Source: Megalonaias nervosa
Taxonomy: Eukaryota; Mollusca; Bivalvia; Unionida; Unionidae
Direction of reading: 5' to 3'
Assembly: GCA_016617855.1 (NCBI GenBank)
Contig: JAECUM010093619.1
Coordinates: 1-64,000, forward strand
DNA: 64,000 bases
Numbering within the stretch: the stretch's first letter is position 1; every line of letters begins with the position of its first letter. Shown here one piece after another: positions 1 to 12,500 of the stretch. Made by a program: the position numbers and the translations under genes. The notes under the pieces were generated by a model. That model saw nothing but the letters and a program-made list of their open reading frames with translations. It was not told the origin of the DNA and did no database searches.

Positions 1-402
1 GTCGAAACTTTTTACGAACACAAAGTATCACGTGATTAATTGTTGTCCGTAACTACCACATACGGGCACCTGAGAAATCCCGAATTCCTGAGCAGGAAAT
101 CATTGAGACCACCATCTTGACATTACTACATTGTGTTGAGTATTGTTGAGTTAAAGCAAGATATATGTTGTATAGTTGATGCAACTATTGTAACAGTTAT
201 TCGGTTATGGAAAGTTAATGTTGTCCTTTTAATAGCATATTCATTCCAATGGTCAAATGACAGTAACCTCAAGATTTCAACAGAGGTTTGGGATTGTTTT
301 GATAATCTTCAGTGGTTTCATTCTCAAAATCATGGATTGAAATTGGTAAACTTGAGATCATCATCTAAAGAAAGCCTCGACATTCGAGGACTTTCCCCGG
401 AC
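1..402 (+). other. Upstream region / probable 5' UTR of ZFAND4
   Basis: The frame of the first ATG stays open back to about 133 without another ATG. An 8-bp palindrome TCACGTGA (E-box core) lies at 28-35. I see no clear TATA box, and I cannot tell whether transcription starts here, or whether an acceptor lies inside this stretch and an earlier exon lies outside the window. Confidence 0.4.
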
Positions 403-505
403 ATGGAGCTGTACATCGAGACGTTGACAGGAGCAGCCTTTGAGCTACGTGTGTCTCCGTTTGAGACAATTATGTCCGTGAAGGCAAAGATACAAAGGCT
501 GGAAG
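403..505 (+). CDS. ZFAND4: ZFAND4 coding exon 1: N-terminal half of ubiquitin-like domain
   Basis: Encodes residues 1-34 plus the first base of Gly35, and ends in the donor G|GTAAAC (phase 1). It begins MELYIETLTG, parallel to the first beta-hairpin of ubiquitin. It keeps Leu8, Lys27 and Lys29 in the ubiquitin numbering, while ubiquitin Lys6, Lys11 and Lys33 are Glu, Ala and Leu. The frame stays open upstream to about position 133 without another ATG, so the 5' end of the exon (transcription start or an acceptor) is not fixed by this sequence. The CpG-bearing, GC-richer stretch 370-505 stands out from the AT-rich surroundings, as expected for a conserved exon. Confidence 0.93.
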
Positions 506-3500
506 GTAAACATTCTCCACCCCACCCCTACCCTAGTTTGAAAGTTACAATATGCATTGATGTAGATGAGAAGACGTTGTTGTTGTTTTTTTCTTTCACC
601 TGTAATTTATATTGTTGCTATCACATGAAAATGTTTGTACGAGTCTCTATATCCTGCATTTTCATAACCTCTTTCAACCTTCCCAAGACTTGGTTGGTCA
701 GGGGGATACAACTGTTTCCAATATTATTTGTGTTTAATGACTACATTATTTCGAGTAAATCCTTATAGCATTCTCAAAAGATTTCAAGACGTAAGAGTCA
801 TTTGTTTTTGAGAGTCATGAGCTCATAGCTGGGACTATTGTTATTCATGCAAACAGATTTTGGACTGCTCCGGTGGCCTGGTGGTCAGAGCGTCTACCTC
901 GGATGCGGGAGGTCGTGGGTTCTATACCCGGCCGAGTCATACTAAAGACTTACATGGTACTAACAGCTGCCTCGCTTGGCACTCAGCATTAAGAGGTTAG
1001 TGTTAGGACTGGTTGGCCTGGTGTCAGGATAATGTGACTGGGTGGGACATCATGCTACATGTCTGTGGCTTGTGCTAGACATCACTATAAACTGCCACAC
1101 TGAAGACATTGTAGCGTTATGACTTAAAAATTTTTAAAGCTAAGTTGAAAATCCAAATCACACACACACAAACACACACACACACAAACTGATTTTGATG
1201 ATTCCTTATGTCATGTTAAATAAAGAAACACTTGTATAGTATTTTATAAGAGACAGACAAACTAACAGTGTGAGTGACATGGTCATTACTGATTTCTGTA
1301 CAAATGTTGTTTTTTCTAATTATGAATGACTTTGTATGTTTGGACTATTAAAAGAGAACAAGGATTAATTTATAGTTTTATTATATTTTTAACTACTCTA
1401 CATATCTCTGCATATTATATTTTAACTCCTCAAATCAGTTTCAATGTTTACCCACACAACCATAAAAGTTACATGTTAATCTAATATTGATGATGAACAT
1501 CACATTTTGTGACTTTGCATACTCAGAAGTCATCTATCAACAGAACAGTGCATTTAATAATTTCCTCCAATTTGTAGCCTTTGCAAACTTGGCAACGACT
1601 CTTTCTTCGCCGGTGTTTATTACACTTTTTTTTTAAGACTGGAATGTCACTGAGGTAAAAAGTTTTGATTTTTGAATGTCCTTACACTACTCAAATATGA
1701 CACAATTTGTTCACTTGACAACTGGCTTTGCATGTTGCCTTATGTTCCATAGTTTTGTCTTAACTAGTTATAATTTGATGGGCAATCAAGCAAATGTTGA
1801 TATTGGGTCAAAAGTAAATTCATTTAATTTCACAATTGTTTCCATCTTCTTCTAGCTATCATTATCGTTGAAGATAATCCTGCAGCAATCTAACCTTGAT
1901 TAATTTATGCATGCTTAAAGCATGACATCAGTGACCTGTTAGTCACACCCAGTTCATATTGTTTTTATAAAAGTGTAGTATTATTGGCTTATAAGGCTTA
2001 AACATTAGTTGTGCAAATGTCAAATGACTGTTGTTGTTTTAGGGTTTAACACCATTTTTCAGCATAGGATAGGCTATACATGGTGGCCAGTATAAATGGT
2101 GGAGGAAGAAGCCAGGAAAACCCCGGAAAGAACCACCAACCCACGAGAAGTCACTGGCAAGGTTTCTCACATAACCACATTAGCTGAATCCGAGACTCGA
2201 ACCCATGCAGACAGAGGTGAGATGGCAGTGATCCGTAATTGTGAACACTTTAGACCACTCAGCCATTTGGGGCCCCATCACATACTGTAAATTAGTTGTA
2301 AACAGCACACACTCAGTAGGAAATTGACTTGGAGGTGGATCAAGAGTAATTAAAAATTATACTCCATCCCAAATATACTTGTGTCATAAAAATACACAGG
2401 ATGAAATTTCTGTGTAAATTCAGAGTGTCAGGTGTGTTTGTTGAGAACCCTGTCATAACAACAATGAAAGGCTTTGCACTTCATTTTATTGCATTTTTTC
2501 TTTATTGCATAGATTTCAGTTTTACATCATAAGGGGTTTATAAATTTGATAAAAGTCACTTTGCCGCTAACATGTTATCCAACATGAGTAAGACAATAAG
2601 ATAAAATGTGGTATATTTTAAGGAAATAACCATATATTTATTTTCACTTTTGTTTCCTATACATCTCTGACTGCTTTGGTGGCCTAGTTGTTAGAGTGTC
2701 CGCCTCCGATGCGGAAGGTTGTGGTTTCGAACCCGGCTGAGTCATACCAAAGATTTATAAAAATGATATTAACAGCTGCCTCAATAGGTGCTCAGCATTA
2801 AGAGGATAGTGTTAAGACTGGTCAGCTTGATGTGAGTGGGTGGGACATGATGCTTCATGTCTGTGGCATGATGCCCCCAGTGCTAGACATCACAATAAAC
2901 ATCGTAGCGATATGACTGAAAAATTCTTAAAGCTGCATTAAAAGTTCAGATTACACACACTTCTTTATATCTTTGTTGGCACCCTACAACCATATGCCAG
3001 AAATTAAAGTTACTTAAAAATATGTGTGTAAATAATACATGTAGATAGATACATTGAATAGAAAAGATTAGAATGCAGATCTGTTTGGAAGAGCAAAAGC
3101 AGACATGTACATGTATTTAGACAGATAAAGGGATAGGTAGAAAAGATTTTGGAAATAGCTACATTGTTTAGAATGGGCAATCTGACAAATTACCCGAGGC
3201 CAGTTTAAGATCAGAAAATGTGTTAATCCCTAATACATAAATATTACAGTTACAATATAACTGATTAGTTAAAATGTATATATTTTTTCCTTATTTGTCA
3301 AAACTTGCTTTGATATTAAAATGTTTGTATTATCATATCTGGACGAGGAGTATCTTGAATGACCTTGGTATTGACTAGAATATGGAAATTACACGTAGAA
3401 TACATGAAAGAAACCATAACCAGGTATGAAGAAGAAAGAATACGCTACATATAAGCACAAAATAAAGGTGTTGATATATGTATTGTGGAGAGATTGCAGG

Positions 3501-6500
3501 GTATAAAACTTGCAAAATACAAAGAATTAGGATCTGAACACAAACCCTGTAATTTAGCTTGCATTAGGAACTGAGCATGACACCTTGTTGGTAAATCAGT
3601 TTGGAAAGAGTAACTGTATTTTACCCAGGCCATTGACATTCATTATAATTTGTTTGTATCCTTCTCACAATTTTGTGGACTTGCTTGTGGGCTAGTGTCA
3701 TGCAATCTGAGCTTGCCCAAACCAGTGTCAGGCAGTGGATTTGTAAATCACTTACTATGTTCGTTTTGTAGAATTTGTTTCATTTTTGTTGTTCCTCACT
3801 TTAAATGTACATGTAGTATGTTGTTTTTTTTTGTTTTTTTTACTTCACCTGCAATTGAGGCAATTTGTCTGTTCATTCAGACTTTTTATTATCATGGTAT
3901 GTGTTAGGTTTGAGAAGAAGAAATGTGTACATATTTTTAGTTTTAATTGGTTACAATGTTTCCTTAAAATTTATTTTTCTTTCTGTATAATACTTGAATT
4001 TCATTGCTACTTTACATAATTGTGCATTTTTTTTCCTGTTAAGCATGATTTCTTTTATTACTTCAAGTATCTGTCAAAGATTCATCTTGTTAAGTAAAAC
4101 AAAATGTATTTTTAAACATTTTCTTAATAAATTTTTCCTTCAGTTCATAAGTAATTGAAGTCCTTTAGTCAGTTTCTGACACAGGGGTTAATATTTACTG
4201 AACCATGTTTGGAGTCAATATACTCGGATAAATAAATACAATCAGGTAAGAATGAAATAATATACAAACTCTACAAATTAAAAGCATCATTTATATTAGA
4301 CACTAATAAAAAGGAATCTTGAATGTCACAAACGCATCCAGTGTAGAATAACAAAAAGTCTGTTTTTAGAAGATAATCAGCCAAACCTGAATTTTGATTT
4401 TTTTTTAATGTGTTTTTCTGAATGGTTATAATAAGTTGTAACCAATATGGTTTCTATATGCATGAATGGGGTGGCATGAATGGCAAGATAAAGGTAGATA
4501 AAGTAATTAAAGCATAAAAATTAGCTCTTGCCTGACTTGTTTTAAAATAGGAAATAAGCATTTGTCCTGGATTGGTGTCTTGCAAAATTTTACTTGCCCG
4601 ACTTCAAAAATGAATAGACTAGGATGTCCAGCTATGGGATTTGATCATGCCTGCCAGATTTTGATTCTTGGTTGTAAAGAAACAGATATAAAGGATATTT
4701 GCATGAAATGAATGAACAAAAGATATATTACTTAAGTTCTTTTCCTACAAGATGAATTATATTAGTTATTCACTCAGGAGACACAAATTTTTATTTTATG
4801 CTCAAACATATTGGTTAGCAGTATGTATTAACAGAATAATTAGCACATTTTATACTGGATCCTGTGCAATGTAAACTGTTTATCATTTGTTTTTGCTGTG
4901 TTTTCTGAATATTCACACAGAAAATATAAACAGTTATGTAATTCTCCTTCATAATTCAAGTAAAATAGCATATGGTGGAAAAAAAGGAATTTGCATTATG
5001 TTGGATTTGAACTCTGTTAGTCCTCAACCAAAGGCAGTCATGTACACCTACACTATGGACATGTACAGTGTTTTATCTACCCACGCGTCATGCGTCAAAT
5101 ACGCAGACTTTTCGGGTTTGATGCACAAAAGTCGTCGATGGTACGTAAATTGACGCACCCCAATGTTATATTTTGCTGATTAACACAAATGTTTGGTCTA
5201 AAAATCATCGCAGGTACATAAATTGATGCACACCAATGTTATGTTTTGCTGATTAACACAAAATAGAGGTTGCTCTAACTACTTTATTGGCTAGGTTACA
5301 ACTCTCCCAAACAGGGAAAACATGCACACATCAGTTCTTATGCTGATGTTATCATAATACATAGGGTTACAAGTGAGTGTGGAGCCTGGAGCTGACCTTA
5401 TGTGACCTGTAACTGTTGCATCATTTGTAGCAACAGGATGTTAGAACCATATAATCACCACACACAAGAAAGAGGTAGAAAACAAACACGTGATTTTAAA
5501 GTGATTCTCACAAAAAACTATTATTTTATGCGCATCCTCATTGGCTGAGTGTAGAAGACATCCCTTTTTTAAAATACAAATCTCTTCCTAATTTAATACA
5601 CGACTTAACAGCTGAAGAAATTGATGCCATTGACATTTTGAAGAATTCCGCCGTTCAGTGTGACTCAGCTACTGCTTGTTCAGAGGTACTGGAGAGCCTG
5701 TCAAATGCTGAGGATAGTCTTGTACAAGACCTGCAAAATTCGTTATTTGTGACAGCAATGGCAGATGAAAGCACTGACATATCCAACAATAAATGCCTTA
5801 TCATATATGTTCAGATTATATTTGATGACATGAAACCATCAATAAGATTTTAACAAATATAGAATGTTCAGCTGCTTCTGGCAAGGGAATTGCCTTATTG
5901 GCTTTAGTCACATTATGTAAGTAATATTTTTGTTGTTCATTTGAATAATATAATTATTTTTTAAAAACTACTGAAGACTGATCATCGGCTTGACTAGGAC
6001 TCATTGGTTTGGATTTTGACTTGCTGTTTTTTGCCTTGATGAGTCAAATGACTTAGATGAAGCCATTTGTAGATAAAACACTGCATGTATAGGAATAACT
6101 TCCAATTTCTTGGTCATGATGTTATCAGAGTCAGTTGATGGGCAGTGAAAAGTATTTGTCATATCAAGATTATTTCCCTCAGAAAATCAAGTAATTCATG
6201 GCCTAGCATACAATTAAGTGGTTGATTTACATCATTCAACACCTTCTGGTATATATTTTGTGTGCTTTTATAAATGATTTAACTCATTAACACCTGGAGG
6301 TTTTTGTCGTTTTCGCCTGAAATGTGAGTAGGAAACACATTTTGGGGGCTATTTCTGAATACATCCTAATACATCGACCTCCAGGAGATTTCCAGTTAAC
6401 CTAATGCCTTGTTGTGTTAGAAACATTATTTTTCATTGGCTATTTTGCTCTCGCATGAGCAGAAGGGTAAAAGTTGGAGTTCTTAACGGACCCATATCAA

Positions 6501-9500
6501 GACCACATTTTATTCCAAATGCCCATCTTATCCTACTTTTTGCAAAGGTTTGCCTGTCTGTGTGCAGCTCAGACCGGTCTGCCTTAGATCTGAGGCCAAA
6601 AAGTCTAAAATCCGGACACAAAATCGGATTCCGACCACGGGCGAATTTTGGGTGGAAAACGATCTGGTCAAAAAAATTACATTTTTCCCTCTGTATTTTG
6701 CAGTACAACTAGAACGTCCAGATTATTTGGTATCATTGTATAGCTACATCTGTCTACTTTTCTATAATACCACCCACTTTAGTGTATCATACATGACCTC
6801 GATGCTACAGAGCTCATAAGTAGGCTACTACCTCCTGCCGCATAAATGCAGCGCCAGGGGTTAATGAGTTAATGACACCGACCTGAAAATTTACTGAGCT
6901 ACAGATAGGACAGAATTTGAGATGCTGTGTGGAACAAAAGCAGAAAATACTATTCCCGATAAACAGGCAATACACGTCACTGGCTGTATGAAAATCCAAA
7001 CTCTCTCAAGAACATAGCAAAGTTGCAACAACCAGAAATGTGTTATGTTTGACCTTCATTCTTCAAGCTTTGTCAGACACCTCCAACCATCCCCAGTTGA
7101 ATCAAACATTGTAAACAAATAAAAATTCCTGCATTTCCCAATCAGAGAGGTTCATTCGTCAGTCCATACACAATTCCACAAGAAAATTTCCATGTAGCCT
7201 ATCATTGTACCAATAATATCAACACTTGCCATTTTCTAGGACAGAAAATATAGATTTCCAAAAATATCATGTATTACAAATCTCCTCACAGACATTACGC
7301 ACTTCCTTAGAATGGACGGTGTACTTTATTGTACCATTGCCTACCATAGAACTTTCTCAAAATTAAAAATATTGAAAGTTAAAATTTATCCATGTAAAAG
7401 ATTTTAATTATTTATTGTTATCTTCATGTGACATCCATCCATTAAATGTGATAATACAGTAATAATATCAAATGATTTTTTTTGTTTCTGTTTTCTCATG
7501 TGTAGAATTATGTACTTGCGACTCAACTGGGCACCTATTGCCCGCATTGACATAATCATATTAATGTGCGTTTACAAAAATCAAAGCTTATTATGGCTGA
7601 AGGTGCTTGTGATGCAATACTGTGGCACATAACAATTATAACATTTTTCTTGATATTTTTTCTTTTTTTAAGAGTAGTATATATATATATATATTTATTT
7701 ATTTATTTATTTATTTATATTCTACTTTGATACTTATTCAGATTTTCATTAAAGAGTACAATACCTGATGGCTTTTATGCAGAGTGAGAGGTAATAATAG
7801 TATCTAATGAATACTGCATTTTGAATCTGCTAATCATAGTGCAAAAATGCATGATTATTTTAATGTAAATGGAAACTAAAATTGGGTGAGAAAAATAATC
7901 TAGATCTTTGTTTGTACCAAGACAAGGAAATCCCAGTCACTGGGTTACATATTTTCCCACTAGGCAGAGCCTCATGGGGAGACAAATAACGTGACCTTGA
8001 CTGGTACTTCCTTGCCTTGGCGAAAATGCCAGTATAGATTCTTTTAGTGTCACCAGTACTTAAGATTGTTTTCGTTTGTTTTGTTATCAGGCCAGTTGGC
8101 TCATTAGTTTTTATGTTATCAGGCCAATGGTTGCATAAGTTTTAAAAGTTGTGGTCAACTCTCACAACCATTTATTGTGTAGGAAATTGATGTTGGAATG
8201 CATGGAAAATAAGGAAAAATATGAGCATTGAAAATTTTAATATTGATACGGTGCAAAGACATAGTGAGAACAGACATTTTGTTAAAATTTTCTCACATAA
8301 TGGTTTACATTGATCAAATATGCTATCATGCAACATTGACTTCTTACAGAAGTGGCCATATAAACTGAAAATGTTGCAAGTGCTTCATATTAAACTGTTT
8401 TGTATTTTTAGCAATGACTTTGTGTTTTTATTCAATTTGTCTGCTTAAAAACAAGTACACCACTTTTCTGTCTACACTGCACAGTTAAGAGTTGTTCACA
8501 GCACCAAGTGAAGAAAAAATGAAAGAAGCATAAGTTTATAGGATTGAACTCTGGTTTTGGAAAATTTTAAAATAAGCTGGAAAATTATTCTTTTTAGGCA
8601 GAAGTAGTAACTGGTAGCCCAGAAAATGTAAATTCTAAGCGAGTTGTGCATGGAAGATGGATAGGTAGTGTTCCTACCATATTACTACCATTGGACCATA
8701 TAAAAAAATGTGTTTTCTTATCCACTGGTTTTACAGTTAGGGTTGGTAGATATTTTTATTTGTTTTTACAGTGTATATATTATAATTTTTAGTATATATA
8801 TAATGTACTAAGCATTTGAAGTACTGGGTTAAACCAGCTGAATTAAATGCACAGATCAATGGGGGGGGGGGTGTGACTGCTAGGGTCACAGGCAACGAAA
8901 AACAAAGATGGTCAGTCAACCGGAAACAAACATTTTGTTTTGGCCGGGGGGTGGGTGGTGTTTTAAATCACAGAAAATTTTGAGTACAGTATGAAGTCCT
9001 GTTGTGAATGAGCAAAAATATTTCAAAAATGGTACACATTTTTGCATTTTTCTCCACCATCCCTGTTAGAACAAATGAATTTTCCTACATTTATGTGGCA
9101 CTTTAAGTACCATATTTTGTTTTGCTTTGGATATAATTTGTAGAGAATTTGAAGGGGTAGACATTTTGAATACATAGTTTTGTGTTTTAGTGTTGTAATA
9201 ATACATTAACATTCTTTGATTCTATTTTAAGTAACTGCATAATTGCATAGATCTGTCATGATTTGATTGTTTTTAAATTTAAAAATTCAGATCAGTGTAA
9301 AATGCAAACTTTGCAGTGGAATCTAGGTTTGAATTAGAGAACACCTTAAAAATGTCAGTTTTGTGCTTCAGGAGATCAGACTGTAAATTTATTACTTAAA
9401 GTAAAATAGAATTAGGTGAAAGAGCAATCTTTGGTGCGTATGTGTTGTGTTTATTGATTCATTTTCTCATGTACAGTTGTCTCTTTGTTAGCTGTGTAGT

Positions 9501-12500
9501 TTGCCAAAGTTCACAGTATCGTTTGCCAATCTTAGGTAGTGGGTGTTCCACAGTTCACTTGATTTCAGTAGATGATTATTGGAAGCCTCCAGAACACTCG
9601 GTAAGGGCCTAAATATCTGTCAGGATATATATTGTATATGTCCTTAGGGGTACTTTGCCAAATTGAAACACCCAATAAGGACCTAAATACCTGAAGTAAA
9701 TATCTGTAAAAACTGGCCTTGGAGATATTTTGCCACACCTGATAAGCACATGGTATGGGAGTTGGGATGTTAGCTGTTGGATGATGTCCACATTTCAATG
9801 AATTGGCTTCTATGTTATTGGCAATGCAAGTTTGTCTTATTTTGGCATGGGTTTTTCCTGAGATAGGAAAAGATGGAAATACATGCATGGACTAAATGCG
9901 GTATAGAAGTACTCTGCAGCAGGAATTATATGGTTGCCTCCAGGCAAAAGGTTTGTGTACCCTGATTCTTGATCTCTGTGTTATATTCAGGAACCTATTC
10001 TACTTAGCACAAGGGTCTGGATCAAGTGGGTTGGTCAGTCATTAAGTGGCCTTGCTTGCCCTGACCTCAAACTGAATAGTTTTCTAAATGTTGAATGAGG
10101 TTAAGTCATCGACCCCTGGAGATTTTTTTCGTTTTCACTGGAAATGGGGGTATGAAACACATTTTGGGGGTTACTTCTGAATGCAGTTACAGACATTTGT
10201 TTCCATGAGATTTTTTGTTTAGCAGATGCTTAAGTATATAAAATACATTGGTTTTGATTGGCCATTTCCCCCTTACATGCAGAGAAGGGTGAACAATGGA
10301 GCTCTGTTTCATTTTTTTTCCATATTGGACCCAAGATTTTCATGTCCTGATCCCTTTTTACTCCAAATCTCAAAACTTATCCTACTTTTTGCAAAGGTTC
10401 ACCTATCCATGTGCAGTTGGACCAGTCAACTTTAGATCTAAGGACAAAAAGTTTAAAATCTGTACACAAACTTCAGTTCTGAAATAGGCAAATTTCAAGG
10501 GAAGAAAATTTCAACTATATTTTTTAATGCAAGTACAATGTCTTCATTGTTTGGTATCATTGCAGAAATACATCATTCTCTTTTTCTGTAATACAACCTG
10601 CTTTGGTGTAATGTAAATGACATTGGCATTAGAGAGCTCAGAAGTTAGGTACAGCATCATGATGCATAAATGAAGTGGTTATTGAGTTGAGGATGATGAT
10701 CACTGATGAAAGTTGGAGTCTGTACCTGTGTGAAATTTTTTTTCAGATTACATATCTGTGGTCCAAAGTTACTGTAAGATCTACAGGTTTTTTTTTTTGC
10801 TTTTTCTTGCTCTACACGTACGAAAATATTTATCCCCATGTTGGAGAGAATTATATAAAAATGTATAAAAATTGGATGCTGTTGCTAACAGTTCATAAAA
10901 GAATGGGGGAACGAGCATTAAAACAACTGATAAAATTTTGCACAGGTTGAACATCTTATGCCCGGTACATTAAGGAAAGTGCATGTTGATGAGTGAATTT
11001 TTTTCACAGCGACAAGATGATTGTCTTCATGTCAGAATTCAGACAGAAAACTGAGATGTTGATTTCTGGCAGGTCATAAACTGCTAATGATTTCCCAGAT
11101 GTTAGATCCTTTTTGTTGATAAGATAATTTTCTTTCATACCTGCACAGTTTGGGATTTTTTTGGAAATTTACTGCTGTATCTACATTGTTACTTTTTAAG
11201 CTCTACTGTTGAGATCAGTTAGGATAGTTTTTTTGCCTGATGTCCATCCATCCATTGGCACCAGTTTCTTATCGCTTCTCCTGCTAAACTACTTGGAAGA
11301 TTACCGTGAAACTTTACACACACATTAATCCAGTGGTCTAGTTGGTCCTCAATAAAATGGTGCAAACTTGGAAATCATATATGGCCATTGCATCTGCTGT
11401 CTTGAAAATCTTGTTACTGCTGATCCTCCTGATGGTCATGTATGTTTTCATGGGGTTTCACTAAAAGACTTATATCATGTTAGGTTGGTTCTAAATGTAA
11501 ATGGTGACAATATGATGTCCAAAATGGCCACCATGGCAGCCATCTTGAAAATTTTGTTATTGCTACTTATGTTGTCTTGTTGGTGCTAAATGAAAATTGT
11601 GTGACACAGCCACTGCTGCCATCTAGAAAATCTTAATCATTATTTTCTCCTGAATGGTCATATCAGTATGGTTTGTTTTTTTTTACTAAAAGACTTTTTA
11701 TCATATCTAATTGGTCCTATGAGAAAATGGTGCCATTCTGGCCTCTAAAATGGCCATCTGGAAATTCTTACTATGGTTATTTCTCCTAAATGGCAGGTTC
11801 TGTTGACATTGTGCTTTCACCAGTTGAATTCTTACGCTGTCCAGCTGGTCCTAAATGGAGATGGTGTGCATCTTAGATCTAATATGGTCACCATGGCAGC
11901 CATGTTGAAAATCTTGTTACTGTTATTCCTTCAAAACAAAAGTCATATCAACATCAAATTTTCACCAGAAGACTTCACATAATGTCTTGTTGGTCCTAAA
12001 ATAAAATAGTGCTGATCTGACATCCAACATGGCCATGATGGCAGCTGCCATCTTGAAAATGTTTTTATCTCTACTCCTTTCAAATGGCTAGTTATATCAG
12101 TGTGGAGTTTTCACCTGTAGACTTTTTATGATACCTACGTTGGTCCTGAATGAAAATGATGTGAATCATACATCAGTGTGGAGTTTTCACCTGTAGACTT
12201 TTTATGATACCTACGTTGGTCCTGAATGAAAATGATGTGAATCATACATCAGTGTGGAGTTTTCACCTGTAGACTTTTTATGATACCTACGTTGGTCCTG
12301 AATAAAAATGATGTGAATCATACATCAATATGGCTGCCATGATGGCTGTCTTAAAAATCTTGCTGTCAGTACTCCCCTTGAATGGATGGTCATATTGACA
12401 TGGGGTTTTCACCAAAAAACTTCTAATGATGACTGCTTGGTACTAAATGAAAATGGTGCCAATATGACATTCAGTATTTTCACCACAGCAGCTAATCTTA

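Noticed and set aside
133..768. Open frame of 211 codons across exon 1
   Set aside because: Only 403-505 (plus possibly some upstream UTR) is coding. After 505 the frame runs into the intron through a clear GT donor, and the continuation has no similarity to the family.
6404..6712. 102- and 91-codon frames on opposite strands
   Set aside because: They lie in the TTAA element; the equivalent frame appears in the copy at 26013-26324. No domain, and the other copies are broken.
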